Below are positions 34,219 through 42,256 of a stretch of 59,161 bases of DNA, one piece after another. Each line of letters begins with the position of its first letter. Position 1 is the stretch's first letter. Below the pieces are notes generated by a model. It saw nothing but the letters and a program-made list of their open reading frames with translations, was not told the origin of the DNA and did no database searches. A program made the position numbers and the translations under genes. The stretch spans positions 1 through 59,161 of the forward strand of contig NZ_MTLG01000073.1 of assembly GCF_002192695.1 (NCBI RefSeq), read 5' to 3'. The DNA comes from Achromobacter xylosoxidans. Its GTDB lineage: Bacteria > Pseudomonadota > Gammaproteobacteria > Burkholderiales > Burkholderiaceae_B.

Positions 34219-36792
34219 CTACGGGCCGGATGCGCCCAGGCTGGAAGCGGATGCCAGCCGCCGCACCGTGCCGCGCGACGCGTCCACGTCCAGCATGTCG
34301 CCAGTGGCGACGTGCCGCATGATGCCCTGCACATTGACGATTGCCGGTATGCCGAACTCGCGCGCCACGATGGCGCCATGCGACAGGTAGCCGCCTGCCT
34401 CCATGACCAGAGCGCCCGCCCGCAGGAACAGCGGCGTCCAGGCCGGGTCGGTGGACGCCGCCACCAGGATGCCGCCTGCGGGCATGGCCAGGCCCTCGGA
34501 TGGCGTGCGGGCCACGAAGGCGCTGGCCTGCGCGCGGCCGCCGGCTGCGGGCGTGCCGCGCCAGGAACCGGTGGCGCCAGCATCGTCAGACGCGAGGGGC
34601 GATAGCGTTGTGGCAGCGCCCTCGGCGTATTCGGCGATGACGTCCTGATCCGGCGTAGCCGCCCAGGACGCCAGCTGAGCCCGGCGCAGGGTGGCGCGGC
34701 GGCCCGCCGCGGCGGGCGCCAGCGTGCCTTCGGCCAAGGCAACGAGTTCGGCGGCGGTCAGATGGAAGATGTCGTCCGCGGCGGCCAGGGCGTCGGGACG
34801 GAGGTAGCGACGGCCCAGCGCCAACGCGTTCCTGCGAGCGACCGCAAGGTAGGCGACGAGGACGCTGCGTGCGGCCTCGCGCTGCCTGCCTTCGATGCGG
34901 GCCGCGGCCAGCAGCCGGGCGATCAGCGGCCGCTGCCAGAAAGGCAATGCCGCGCGCAGGCGCTGCCGGGCCTGGCTTGCCGCGCTGTCCTGCCGGGCGC
35001 GCAGCGCTGCAGGGTCGGCGTCGGTCAGTTGCAGTACGCTGTCCAGCAGATAGGCGGGATCCTCGCGCCAGCGCGGGTTGCGCAGATAGGTTTCATAAAC
35101 GGCGCGGTGGCCATACTGGCGCAGGAAGTCCGCGAAGGCCGGCTTGAAGGGGGCCCCATCCGGCAAGGCGCTCTGCCAGCCGGTGCTGTCGCGCTGAGGA
35201 TCGCGCAGCCAGTCCATCACCCGTGCGTCGCCAGCAGCCAGCTTGGCCAGCGCCATGAGGGAGTAGCTTTGCGCCGCGGTCACGCTGGGTTCGCCGCCAG
35301 CCATCAACGCGGCCGTGAGCGCATGGCCTTCGCCTGGGCAGGCTTTCTCCACCAGTTCCAGCAGCTTGTGCAGCGCGCCGCCGCCCGATCCTTGCAGGAA
35401 GAACAACTGATCCGCCGCGAGCACGGTGAGGAACTGGTCCCACAGGCGGGCGCCCAACGCGGCGTTGGACGCGGGCGCGGGTTCGTCCAGCCAGGCCTGG
35501 GCGCGGGCGAACAGGCGCGGCAGGTCCCGTTCCGCCTGCTTGCGCAAGGGGGCCGCGCGGCGCAGGTAGCGCAGGATGCGCGCGCCATGGCGCAGGCGTT
35601 GGCCCAGCGTCAGAGGCGCTACCTCGATCTCGGGCTGGGGGCCGCCCAGGAGGGCGTTCATGGCTTTAGGCGGCACGCCCAGCGCATCATGGCCCACCCA
35701 TTGGATAAGGGAGGCGTCCAGATACACCCGGCCCTGGAACAGCGCCGCGAGCCGCAAGCCCGGCAGAGGGGTATACCCGCTCAATTCAAAGCCCGTGATC
35801 AGCATGCGTTGCGCCATGACGCGCCCCGTGTCCCATTCCAGCGCCGACATGGCCAGCGGCAGGACCTCGCGGGTGTTGCCGCGCGACCAGTAGGCAGGCT
35901 GCGCGCGCAGCGCCGGATAGGTGTGGCGCGCCGCCGCGGTGACGGGGCGGGCCTGCACGATCCAGAACTGCCGCCCATCCCAGACCCATTCGATGTCGTA
36001 GCCGCCGCCGGCATAGTCCAGCGCGCGCGCCGCGTCGCGCACGATGTCGCCCAGGGCTTCGGCCTGCGCGTCGCTCAGCACGGCCTGGCCCGCGCACGCG
36101 GCAGGCGTGGCGGCAAGCAAGGTGCCCGCGCCTTCCGCGGCCTGGCTGGCGTGGCGTTTGGCGCCGATGCGACGGCCGGCCAGCGGCCAAGCCTGACGCA
36201 GATAGTCTTCGCGCAGGCGGTATTCGTCGCCTTGCGCCGCGCCGTCGACCAGCGACTCGCCCAGGCCCCAGTTGGCGTGGATGACCATCTCGTCATGCCG
36301 CCCCGACACGGGGTCGATGGTGAAGGCGATGCCCGAGGCGACCGCGTCGATCAGCGGCATGACGACCACGGCCATGCCGGCAGGGTCCAGCCCCAGCTTG
36401 TGCCGGTAGGCGCGCGCCTGCGGCGTCCATTGCGAATCCCAGACCTGCCGGACCGCGTCGATCGCCGCATCCGCGCCGCGCACGTTCAGGCAGGAAAGAT
36501 GGATGCCCGCGAACGAGGCGTTCGCGGAATCTTCTTGCGGCGCGGACGAGCGCAAGGCCAGCGGCCGCTCGAGCCAGCCGCGTGCGGCCAGTTCATCGCG
36601 CAGCGCCTGGGCGACGGCGGGCGGCAGCGCCTGGCCCGGTTCGCGGTCGAGGCTAAGCGCGGCCGACAGCACGAAGCCCTCGGGCACGGGCACGCCCAGT
36701 TGCGCCATGCGGCCCAGCTGCCAACCCTTGCCGCCGGCGGCTTGCGGGCCGGCCAGTTCGGCGGCGGCCCAGTCCAGGGCGGCGGCAGTCAT
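34219..36792 (-). CDS. Rifampicin-phosphotransferase/PEP-synthase-like enzyme
   Basis: The 857-residue protein has the three-part layout of rifampin phosphotransferase. An N-terminal ATP-grasp/PPDK domain (GGKGWQLGRM, ALRSSAPQEDSANASFAGIH, GIAFTIDPVSGRHDEMV, FWIVQARPV) comes first. A large helical middle domain follows, then a C-terminal swivelling His domain (GGILVAASTDPAWTPLF, GGYLSHGAIVAREFGIPAIV). Length equals that family (about 860). Such enzymes transfer the beta-phosphate of ATP through the histidine to a hydroxyl of the antibiotic, or act on other substrates. The start overlaps the upstream TetR stop by ATGA, so the regulator and enzyme are co-expressed. Actual resistance is not demonstrated. 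Confidence 0.8.
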   Translation of the reverse strand: MTAAALDWAAAELAGPQAAGGKGWQLGRMAQLGVPVPEGFVLSAALSLDREPGQALPPAVAQALRDELAARGWLERPLALRSSAPQEDSANASFAGIHLSCLNVRGADAAIDAVRQVWDSQWTPQARAYRHKLGLDPAGMAVVVMPLIDAVASGIAFTIDPVSGRHDEMVIHANWGLGESLVDGAAQGDEYRLREDYLRQAWPLAGRRIGAKRHASQAAEGAGTLLAATPAACAGQAVLSDAQAEALGDIVRDAARALDYAGGGYDIEWVWDGRQFWIVQARPVTAAARHTYPALRAQPAYWSRGNTREVLPLAMSALEWDTGRVMAQRMLITGFELSGYTPLPGLRLAALFQGRVYLDASLIQWVGHDALGVPPKAMNALLGGPQPEIEVAPLTLGQRLRHGARILRYLRRAAPLRKQAERDLPRLFARAQAWLDEPAPASNAALGARLWDQFLTVLAADQLFFLQGSGGGALHKLLELVEKACPGEGHALTAALMAGGEPSVTAAQSYSLMALAKLAAGDARVMDWLRDPQRDSTGWQSALPDGAPFKPAFADFLRQYGHRAVYETYLRNPRWREDPAYLLDSVLQLTDADPAALRARQDSAASQARQRLRAALPFWQRPLIARLLAAARIEGRQREAARSVLVAYLAVARRNALALGRRYLRPDALAAADDIFHLTAAELVALAEGTLAPAAAGRRATLRRAQLASWAATPDQDVIAEYAEGAATTLSPLASDDAGATGSWRGTPAAGGRAQASAFVARTPSEGLAMPAGGILVAASTDPAWTPLFLRAGALVMEAGGYLSHGAIVAREFGIPAIVNVQGIMRHVATGDMLDVDASRGTVRRLASASSLGASGP

Positions 36793-37439
36793 GCCGCGGC
36801 CTCGGGCTGCACGCCGCGCACGAAGAGGCTGATGGCGGCATCGAACTCTGCCTTCAGGCTGCTGCGGGGCTGGTCCAGCCAGCGCAGCATCGCGCCCAGG
36901 TACAGGAATTGCAGCTGATGGGCCAGTTGCCCGGCGGCAAGGTCGGTCCTAGCCTGGCCCGCGGCCTGCGCCTCTTCGATCAGCGCGGTGTATAGGGCCT
37001 GCATGCCGCTGCGCGGATAGCGGTCGTCGTCGCGCACGCCGGGCTGCAGCGTGGACAGCCGGTAGCGCAGGTACGGCTCCAGATAGGTCCGATGCGATTC
37101 GGACCAATGGGCCGACGCATGCAGTATCCGCGTCAGACGCTGTGCTAGGGTGGGCAGGGCGCGCAGCGCGGGTTGGAGGTCCTGGACGCTGGCCGCCAGT
37201 TCGCCATGGAAGCGGTGCGCCAGCAGGGCTTCCTTGACGGGGAAATGGTTGTACAGCGTGCCCTTGGAGACGTCCGCCTGCGCGGCGATCTGTTCCATGG
37301 TGACCACGTCATAGCCCAGGGTTTCGAACAGGCGCCAGGCGGTCTGCGCCAGGTGGTCCAGGGTTTGCAGGCGCTTGCGTTCGCGGCGTCCGGTTTCGGG
37401 CGTGGCGGATTCGGATGAAGGCAGGGCAGAGGAATTCAT
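36789..37439 (-). CDS. TetR-family repressor of the phosphotransferase-like gene
   Basis: The 216-residue protein has the TetR helix-turn-helix at residues 25-75 (LAQTAWRLFETLGYDVVTMEQIA, ADVSKGTLYNHFPVKEALLAH). The C-terminal ligand domain is variable. It is upstream of and overlaps the phosphotransferase-like gene by four bases. A long perfect palindrome directly before its start (37446-37491) is the likely self-operator, so both genes would be derepressed by the ligand. Confidence 0.92.
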   Translation of the reverse strand: MNSSALPSSESATPETGRRERKRLQTLDHLAQTAWRLFETLGYDVVTMEQIAAQADVSKGTLYNHFPVKEALLAHRFHGELAASVQDLQPALRALPTLAQRLTRILHASAHWSESHRTYLEPYLRYRLSTLQPGVRDDDRYPRSGMQALYTALIEEAQAAGQARTDLAAGQLAHQLQFLYLGAMLRWLDQPRSSLKAEFDAAISLFVRGVQPEAAA

Positions 37440-37445
37440 GATGCA

Positions 37446-37491
37446 AAAATAATTGAACGACGAATAATATTATACGTCGTTCAATTATTTT
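37446..37491. promoter_or_regulatory. Perfect 17-base-arm palindrome, likely TetR operator
   Basis: AAAATAATTGAACGACG and its exact reverse complement flank a 12-base all-A/T spacer (37463-37474). The element lies seven bases before the TetR start and about 30 bases beyond the stop of the next gene. Its position and symmetry suit autoregulation, and it might also act as a terminator-like hairpin. Confidence 0.75.
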
Positions 37492-37521
37492 AGGAAGCCC
37501 CCGCGCCTGGGTCGGCTGGGT

Positions 37522-38679
37522 TCAGGCGGCGGCGGGCATCTCGCCGTGCAGCAGATAGTCCATCAATTCACGCACCGAACGCACGGCGTTGCCGAAGGGC
37601 AGCTTGGACGCGCCGCGGAAGAACAAGCCGCGGCTGACTTCGCCGCGCATGGCGGCCGCCAGCTTCAGGTCGATGCAGAATTGCCCGAAGCGCGCCAGGC
37701 CGTCGCGCAGCCCGCATTGCGTCAGGCAGTCCATGCGCTGGCTGCAGCGGCGCGCATCGCAGCGGGTGTTGGCCTGCAAGGTCTTTTCCTGGCGCAGATA
37801 GCGCGTGAGCCAGGGCGTTTCCACGGCGCGGGCGGGCAGGCCCGCCACGCTGGTGAATTCGGCCAGCTTGTCCGGATCGGCATCGATCAGCACGCGTTTG
37901 AAGTTCTCGTGCGCGTCGCCCTCGTGGGTCACGGCAAAGGCCGTGCCGACCTGCACGCCGTCGGCGCCGTTGGCCAGCCAATGGCGAACCTGCTCGTGGC
38001 TGCCCACGCCGCCCGCCACGATCAGGCGGGGAGCGTCGGAGCCCAGCGCCAGTTCCTGGAACAGCTTGTGGCAATCGGCCAGCACATGCTGGAAGTCGAA
38101 GCGCTCGCTGTGGATGTCGTCCAGCCGGGCCGCGCCCAGATGGCCGCCGGCGTAGCCGGGGTGTTCGATCACCACGGCGTCGGCCATGCGGCCCTTCTTC
38201 ATCCATTTCTTCAGCACCACGGCCACGCCGCGCGCCTCGGACAGGATGGGCACCAGCGCCACCTTGGGGTAGTCGGCGGTCATCTCGGGCAGGTCCAACG
38301 GCAGGCCCGCGCCCATGACGATGGCCTGGGCGCCGCTTTCGCAGGCCTGCCGCACCAGGGCGGGATGGTCGCGCACCGCCTTCATGACGTTCACGGCCAC
38401 CAGGCCGCGGCCCTGCGCGGTGTCCAGCGCGGCGCGCACCTCGCGGTCCAGCGCGACCTGGTTGGCGCTGTCGATGACGTCGCGGTCATGGCAGCGCTCG
38501 GTTTTTTCCATCAGATCGGGATGGTGGTGGCGCAAATCCACACTGGCGATGGTGCCCACGGCGTTCTGGCTGGCGACCGCGCCGGCCAGGCGATGGGCGG
38601 ATACGCCGACGCCCATGCCGCCCTGGACGATGGGCAGCAATTCGCGTCCGGCGAGGGTGAGTGATTTGAACCACGTCAT
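37522..38679 (-). CDS. Nitronate monooxygenase (2-nitropropane dioxygenase family)
   Basis: The 385-residue FMN enzyme has the family TIM-barrel segments: LPIVQGGMGVGVSAHRLAGAV, GLVAVNVMKAV, GAQAIVMGAGLPLDLPEM, VIEHPGYAGGHLGA with the catalytic-region His, and LIVAGGVGSHEQVRHWLANGADGVQVGTAF for phosphate binding. It oxidises alkyl nitronates such as propionate-3-nitronate to aldehydes and nitrite. The C-terminal extension contains several cysteines (TRCDARRCSQRMDCLTQC), as in a subgroup of this family. It follows the TetR palindrome on the same strand but appears to be its own unit. Confidence 0.87.
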   Translation of the reverse strand: MTWFKSLTLAGRELLPIVQGGMGVGVSAHRLAGAVASQNAVGTIASVDLRHHHPDLMEKTERCHDRDVIDSANQVALDREVRAALDTAQGRGLVAVNVMKAVRDHPALVRQACESGAQAIVMGAGLPLDLPEMTADYPKVALVPILSEARGVAVVLKKWMKKGRMADAVVIEHPGYAGGHLGAARLDDIHSERFDFQHVLADCHKLFQELALGSDAPRLIVAGGVGSHEQVRHWLANGADGVQVGTAFAVTHEGDAHENFKRVLIDADPDKLAEFTSVAGLPARAVETPWLTRYLRQEKTLQANTRCDARRCSQRMDCLTQCGLRDGLARFGQFCIDLKLAAAMRGEVSRGLFFRGASKLPFGNAVRSVRELMDYLLHGEMPAAA

Positions 38680-38768
38680 GATGAGTCTTTCCTCTTTTCA
38701 AGTGGACAGAGGCTAGAGCAAGGGGCATCGGGTCGCCTTGCGCAGAATCAAGTGCGGCAGCACCTGGC

Positions 38769-39581
38769 TCAACGATAGGCAAACTCCTCGAACCATTGCA
38801 TCAGCAGCGCCAGCGCCGGCGCGCTTAGCGCGCGCACCGGCGGCGAATCAGGCGAGCGGCGCGCGCCCTGTACGGCAAAGCGGCGCACGCCGCGGCGCGC
38901 CAGCTCGCGCGCCAGGGCCAGCAGCCGCGTTTCATCCAGCCAGTCCGGATGCCAGGTAATGCGGCATTCGAAATCGAGGTCGGCCGAAAGCAGCTGCGCC
39001 AGGCATGCCTGCGCGGGACGCTGCGAATCGCGCCGGCCGGTGATCTCGTCATAGCCCTGGGCGTCGGCCTTGATGTCCAGGCCGACCCAGTCCAGATGCC
39101 GCAGCACGTCGGCCAGGCGCAGGGGATAGATGCCGGCGGTATGCAGCCCTACGCGGTAGCCCATGCGCCGGACGTCGCGGATCATCTGCGGCAGGCGCGG
39201 CTCGCTCAGGGGCTCGCCGCCGGAGAACACGATGGCGTCGAGCAGGCCCTTGCGCGTTTCCAGGAAGGCGCGGGTCTCGCGCCAATCGTAGCGGGCGGCG
39301 CGGGTCTGCAGCTCGACGTTGTGGCAGTAGTGGCAACGCCAGGGGCAGCCCGCGATGAATACGACCGCCGCCAGTTGCCCGGGCCAGTCCACGGTGGAAA
39401 AAGGCACCAGCCCGCCGACCGCGTGCGAATGCCGCGGCAGGGGCTGGGCCACCGGTTGCGGCGCGGCCGGGTAGGCCGGCCGCGCCGCCAGCCGCCGCGT
39501 GCCGGGGCCGCAGCCCGTGGTGGACGCGGCGGCTTGCGTGGCGCCTTCAGGCGCGGCGTTCGACGAAGAAGCGGCGTTCAT
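38769..39581 (-). CDS. nrdG: Anaerobic ribonucleotide reductase activating protein (radical SAM)
   Basis: The 270-residue protein has an unusual 60-residue Pro/Ala-rich N-terminal stretch. The radical-SAM core follows: FSTVDWPGQLAAVVFIAGCP, with the 4Fe-4S cysteines in CPWRCHYC, then VFSGGEPLSEPRL. It cuts S-adenosylmethionine to make the glycyl radical on NrdD. Its start lies 35 bases inside the end of the small glycyl-radical gene, so expression is tightly linked. The order is nrdD large part, small glycyl part, nrdG, all leftward. An internal Met is not available to shorten the leader, so the extension may be real. Confidence 0.9.
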   Translation of the reverse strand: MNAASSSNAAPEGATQAAASTTGCGPGTRRLAARPAYPAAPQPVAQPLPRHSHAVGGLVPFSTVDWPGQLAAVVFIAGCPWRCHYCHNVELQTRAARYDWRETRAFLETRKGLLDAIVFSGGEPLSEPRLPQMIRDVRRMGYRVGLHTAGIYPLRLADVLRHLDWVGLDIKADAQGYDEITGRRDSQRPAQACLAQLLSADLDFECRITWHPDWLDETRLLALARELARRGVRRFAVQGARRSPDSPPVRALSAPALALLMQWFEEFAYR

Positions 39582-39729
39582 TGAATTCGCCTTGTTTGCC
39601 GGTGTTGAAGGAAGCGACGGGACGGTGGTAGCCCATGACGCGGGTCCAGATCTCGCAGCGCACGCGCTGGCTGTCGTCCAGCTGCGCGGCGGGAGCGGTG
39701 GTGACTTCGGGAGCGATCAAGGTTTGCAT
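39547..39729 (-). CDS. Separate glycyl-radical tail of class III ribonucleotide reductase
   Basis: This 60-residue protein starts at the ATG at 39729 with TGAGGAA upstream. It contains RCEIWTRVMGYHRPV followed by ASFNTGKQGEFNERRFF, the C-terminal glycyl-radical segment normally fused to NrdD; the radical Gly is in RVMGY. The large NrdD gene upstream ends after its zinc site and lacks this segment. The two genes are 70 bases apart, in different frames, each with a stop or start of its own. This looks like a genuine split subunit rather than a fresh frameshift. It would assemble with NrdD as YfiD-type proteins do with pyruvate formate-lyase. Confidence 0.85.
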   Translation of the reverse strand: MQTLIAPEVTTAPAAQLDDSQRVRCEIWTRVMGYHRPVASFNTGKQGEFNERRFFVERRA

Positions 39730-39799
39730 GGCGGTTCCTCAAGGAGTGGATGCCGGGCGGCTGCCCGGCGGTCCGGTCCGGGCCTGTCGGTGACGGGGC

Positions 39800-41794
39800 C
39801 TAGGCCGGGGTGCAGCATGCCGCCTGCTTGGCCAGCAGTTCGGCATCGCATTTCGGGCAGAACTCGTGGTGCCCCGCCAGATAGCCATGGTTGGGGCAGA
39901 TGGAGAAAGTCGGCGTGACCGTGATGTAGGGCAGCCGGAAGTTCGACAGCGCGCGGCGCACCAGCTGCTTGCATGCCGCGGCGGAAGAAACGGCCTCGTT
40001 CATGTACAGATGCAGCACGGTGCCGCCGGTGTACTTGCCCTGCAGCGTTTCCTGCAGTTCCAGCGCATGGAAGGGATCGTCGGTGTGGCCCACCGGCAGT
40101 TGGCTGGAGTTGGTGTAGTAGGGCTGCGTCTCGCTGCCGGCCTGCAGGATGGCGGGATAGCGTTTCCTGTCCTCGCGCGCGAAGCGGTAGGTGGTGCCTT
40201 CGGCGGGCGTGGCTTCCAGGTTGTACAGGTGGCCGGTCTCTTCCTGGAACTCGGTCATGCGGGCGCGCACGCGGTCCAGCAAGCGCACGGCCAGGGTGTG
40301 GCCCGCCGCGGTGGTGACGTCCTCGGCGTCGTCCGTGAAGTTGCGGATCATCTCGTTGATGCCGTTCACGCCCAGCGTGCTGAAGTGATTGCGCAGGGTG
40401 CCCAGGTAGCGGCGCGTATAGGGGTAGAGCCCCTGGTCGATGTAGCGCTGCACTACCTTGCGCTTGGTTTCCAGCACGTCGCGGCCCAGTTCCAGAAGAT
40501 GGTCCAGCCGCTGCATCAGCCGCGCCTCGTCGCCGCGGCAGGTATAGCCCAGACGCGCGCAATTGACCGTCACCACGCCGACCGAACCAGTCTGCTCGGC
40601 CGATCCGAACAGGCCGTTGCCGCGCTTGAGCAGTTCGCGCAGGTCCAGCTGCAGGCGGCAGCACATCGAGCGCACCATGTGCGGCTCCAGGTCCGAGTTC
40701 AGGAAGTTCTGGAAATAGGGCAGGCCATAGCGCGCCGTCATCTCGAACAGGCGTTCGGTGTTGGGGTGATCCCAGTCGAAGTCGGGCGTGATGTTGTAGG
40801 TCGGGATGGGGAAGGTGAACACGCGGCCCTTGGCATCGCCGGCCATCATGACCTCGATGTAGGCGCGGTTGATCATGTCCATCTCGGTCTGCAGCTCGCC
40901 ATAGGAGAACGGCATTTCCTCGCCGCCGATGTACGGGATCTGGTCCTTCAGGTCCGGCGGGCAGGTCCAGTCGAACGTGAGGTTGGTGAAGGGCGTCTGC
41001 GTGCCCCAGCGGCTGGGCACGTTCAGGTTGTAGATCAGCTCCTGCATGGACTGCTTCACTTCCGCGTACGTCATGGCGTCGCGGCGGATGAAGGGCGCCA
41101 TGTAGGTGTCGAAGGAGCTGAAGGCCTGGGCGCCGGCCCATTCGTTTTGCAGCGTGCCCAGGAAGTTGACGATCTGGCCGATGGCCGCCGACATATGGCG
41201 CGGCGGCGTGGCCTCGACCTTGCCCGGAATGCCGTTGAAGCCTTCGGTCAGCAGCTGGCGCAGCGACCAGCCGGCGCAATAGCCGCTCAGCATGTCCAGG
41301 TCGTGGATGTGGATGTCGCCTTCGCGGTGGGCGCGGCCCGCTTCGGGCGCGAACACGTTGGACAGCCAGTAGTTGGCGGTGACCTTGCCGGCCACGTTGA
41401 GGATCAGGCCGCCCAGGCTGTAGCCCTGGTTGGCGTTGGCGTTGACGCGCCAGTCGCGCTGGTCCAGGTATTCCTCCATCGCGCTTTCCACGTCCACCAG
41501 CGTGTGGCGCAGCGCGCGCAGCCGGGCGTGCTGTTCGCGGTGCACGATGTAAGCGCGCGCCGTGCGCCAGTGGCCGGCCTGCACCAGGGCTTCTTCCACG
41601 CGGTTCTGGATGGTTTCGACGCCGGGGCAGGGGTTGCCTTCCAGCGCGGCGATGACGGTATCGGTCAGGGCTTGCGCGCCCGCCAGGTCCAGTTCTCCCG
41701 TGCTGCCGCCGGCCGCCGCCATGGCCTGGGCGATCTTGTCGCGGTCGAACTCGGCGACCCGGCCGTCGCGCTTGAGGATGTGCTGGATATGCAT
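39800..41794 (-). CDS. nrdD: Anaerobic ribonucleoside-triphosphate reductase, large part
   Basis: From the ATG at 41794 (MHIQHILKRDGRVAEF) the protein is 664 residues. A second ATG at 41806 lies inside a NrdR-like box and is disfavoured. An ATP-cone comes first (residues 1-95), then the ten-strand reductase barrel (GDIHIHDLDMLSGYCAGWSL, NLTFDWTCPPDL, GRVFTFPIPTYNIT, SVGVVTVNCARLGY). The C-terminus has the zinc site CPNHGYLAGHHEFCPKC and ends soon after. The glycyl-radical segment is missing here and encoded by the next gene. It supplies deoxynucleotides without oxygen, using formate as reductant in this class. Confidence 0.92.
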   Translation of the reverse strand: MHIQHILKRDGRVAEFDRDKIAQAMAAAGGSTGELDLAGAQALTDTVIAALEGNPCPGVETIQNRVEEALVQAGHWRTARAYIVHREQHARLRALRHTLVDVESAMEEYLDQRDWRVNANANQGYSLGGLILNVAGKVTANYWLSNVFAPEAGRAHREGDIHIHDLDMLSGYCAGWSLRQLLTEGFNGIPGKVEATPPRHMSAAIGQIVNFLGTLQNEWAGAQAFSSFDTYMAPFIRRDAMTYAEVKQSMQELIYNLNVPSRWGTQTPFTNLTFDWTCPPDLKDQIPYIGGEEMPFSYGELQTEMDMINRAYIEVMMAGDAKGRVFTFPIPTYNITPDFDWDHPNTERLFEMTARYGLPYFQNFLNSDLEPHMVRSMCCRLQLDLRELLKRGNGLFGSAEQTGSVGVVTVNCARLGYTCRGDEARLMQRLDHLLELGRDVLETKRKVVQRYIDQGLYPYTRRYLGTLRNHFSTLGVNGINEMIRNFTDDAEDVTTAAGHTLAVRLLDRVRARMTEFQEETGHLYNLEATPAEGTTYRFAREDRKRYPAILQAGSETQPYYTNSSQLPVGHTDDPFHALELQETLQGKYTGGTVLHLYMNEAVSSAAACKQLVRRALSNFRLPYITVTPTFSICPNHGYLAGHHEFCPKCDAELLAKQAACCTPA

Positions 41795-41802
41795 GACTGA
41801 CA

Positions 41803-41845
41803 CCATATGTAGTAGGGTGTGAAAACTCTACCACCACATATGGTG
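41803..41845. promoter_or_regulatory. Two NrdR-like boxes before nrdD
   Basis: CCATATGTAGTA (41803-41814) and CCACATATGGTG (41834-41845) each match most positions of the NrdR core CWATATATWGTG. Their starts are 31 bases apart, the three-turn spacing typical of paired NrdR sites. The first overlaps the upper ATG of nrdD, which supports the lower ATG as start. Confidence 0.65.
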
Positions 41846-41882
41846 CGAGAATCGCCCCGCAGCGCCTGGATATCAGTCTTGC

Positions 41883-41896
41883 TTGATGCGCGTCAA
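41883..41896. promoter_or_regulatory. FNR/Anr-type box upstream of nrdD
   Basis: TTGATGCGCGTCAA matches the FNR consensus TTGAT-N4-ATCAA at nine of ten defined bases. A centre near 41889.5 would place a start site close to 41848, about 54 bases before the nrdD ATG. This fits anaerobic activation. Confidence 0.7.
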
Positions 41897-41905
41897 ACGC
41901 GCCGT

Positions 41906-42256
41906 TCAGAAGCCGATGCCGACGCCGGCCAGGGATATCGCCACGGCCAGCGCGGCGGTGCCGGCCGCCGGGCGCGGCGCCCACGACAGCATGCCGACCC
42001 AGAGCAGGGCGCCGGCGGAGAGCCAACCCAGCCATGCCACCACGCCCACGGTATTGCCCCACAGCCCGACGCAGGGCAGCAGCGCCAGCGCCAGCAGCAG
42101 CACGCCGGCGCCGCGCAGCACGCGGGTATGGTTGGCGGAGGGATCGCGGCCCCAGATCTGGTCGTAGTGGCGCGGCATGGCCAGGCTCAGGCAAGCCATG
42201 CCCGAATAGGTCAGCAGCAGCGCCATGGAAATCGCGTACAGGTCGTTGGTGTTCAT
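41906..42256 (-). CDS. DUF3325-type small membrane protein of the iron-linked pair
   Basis: The 116-residue protein has four hydrophobic segments and the pattern of the DUF3325 family (LTYSGMACLSLAMPRHYDQIWGR, then RVLRGAGVLLLALALLPC). This family almost always accompanies PepSY-helix membrane proteins in iron-uptake gene sets. Its ATG overlaps the PepSY gene stop by ATGA, so the two are coupled. Function is unknown; a role in reducing or handling imported ferric siderophore is a common guess. Confidence 0.8.
   Translation of the reverse strand: MNTNDLYAISMALLLTYSGMACLSLAMPRHYDQIWGRDPSANHTRVLRGAGVLLLALALLPCVGLWGNTVGVVAWLGWLSAGALLWVGMLSWAPRPAAGTAALAVAISLAGVGIGF

Noticed and set aside
37522..38679. 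Nitronate monooxygenase as part of the N-oxygenase cluster
   Set aside because: It lies 15 kb away, has host-like composition and belongs to another unit; a functional link would be speculation.
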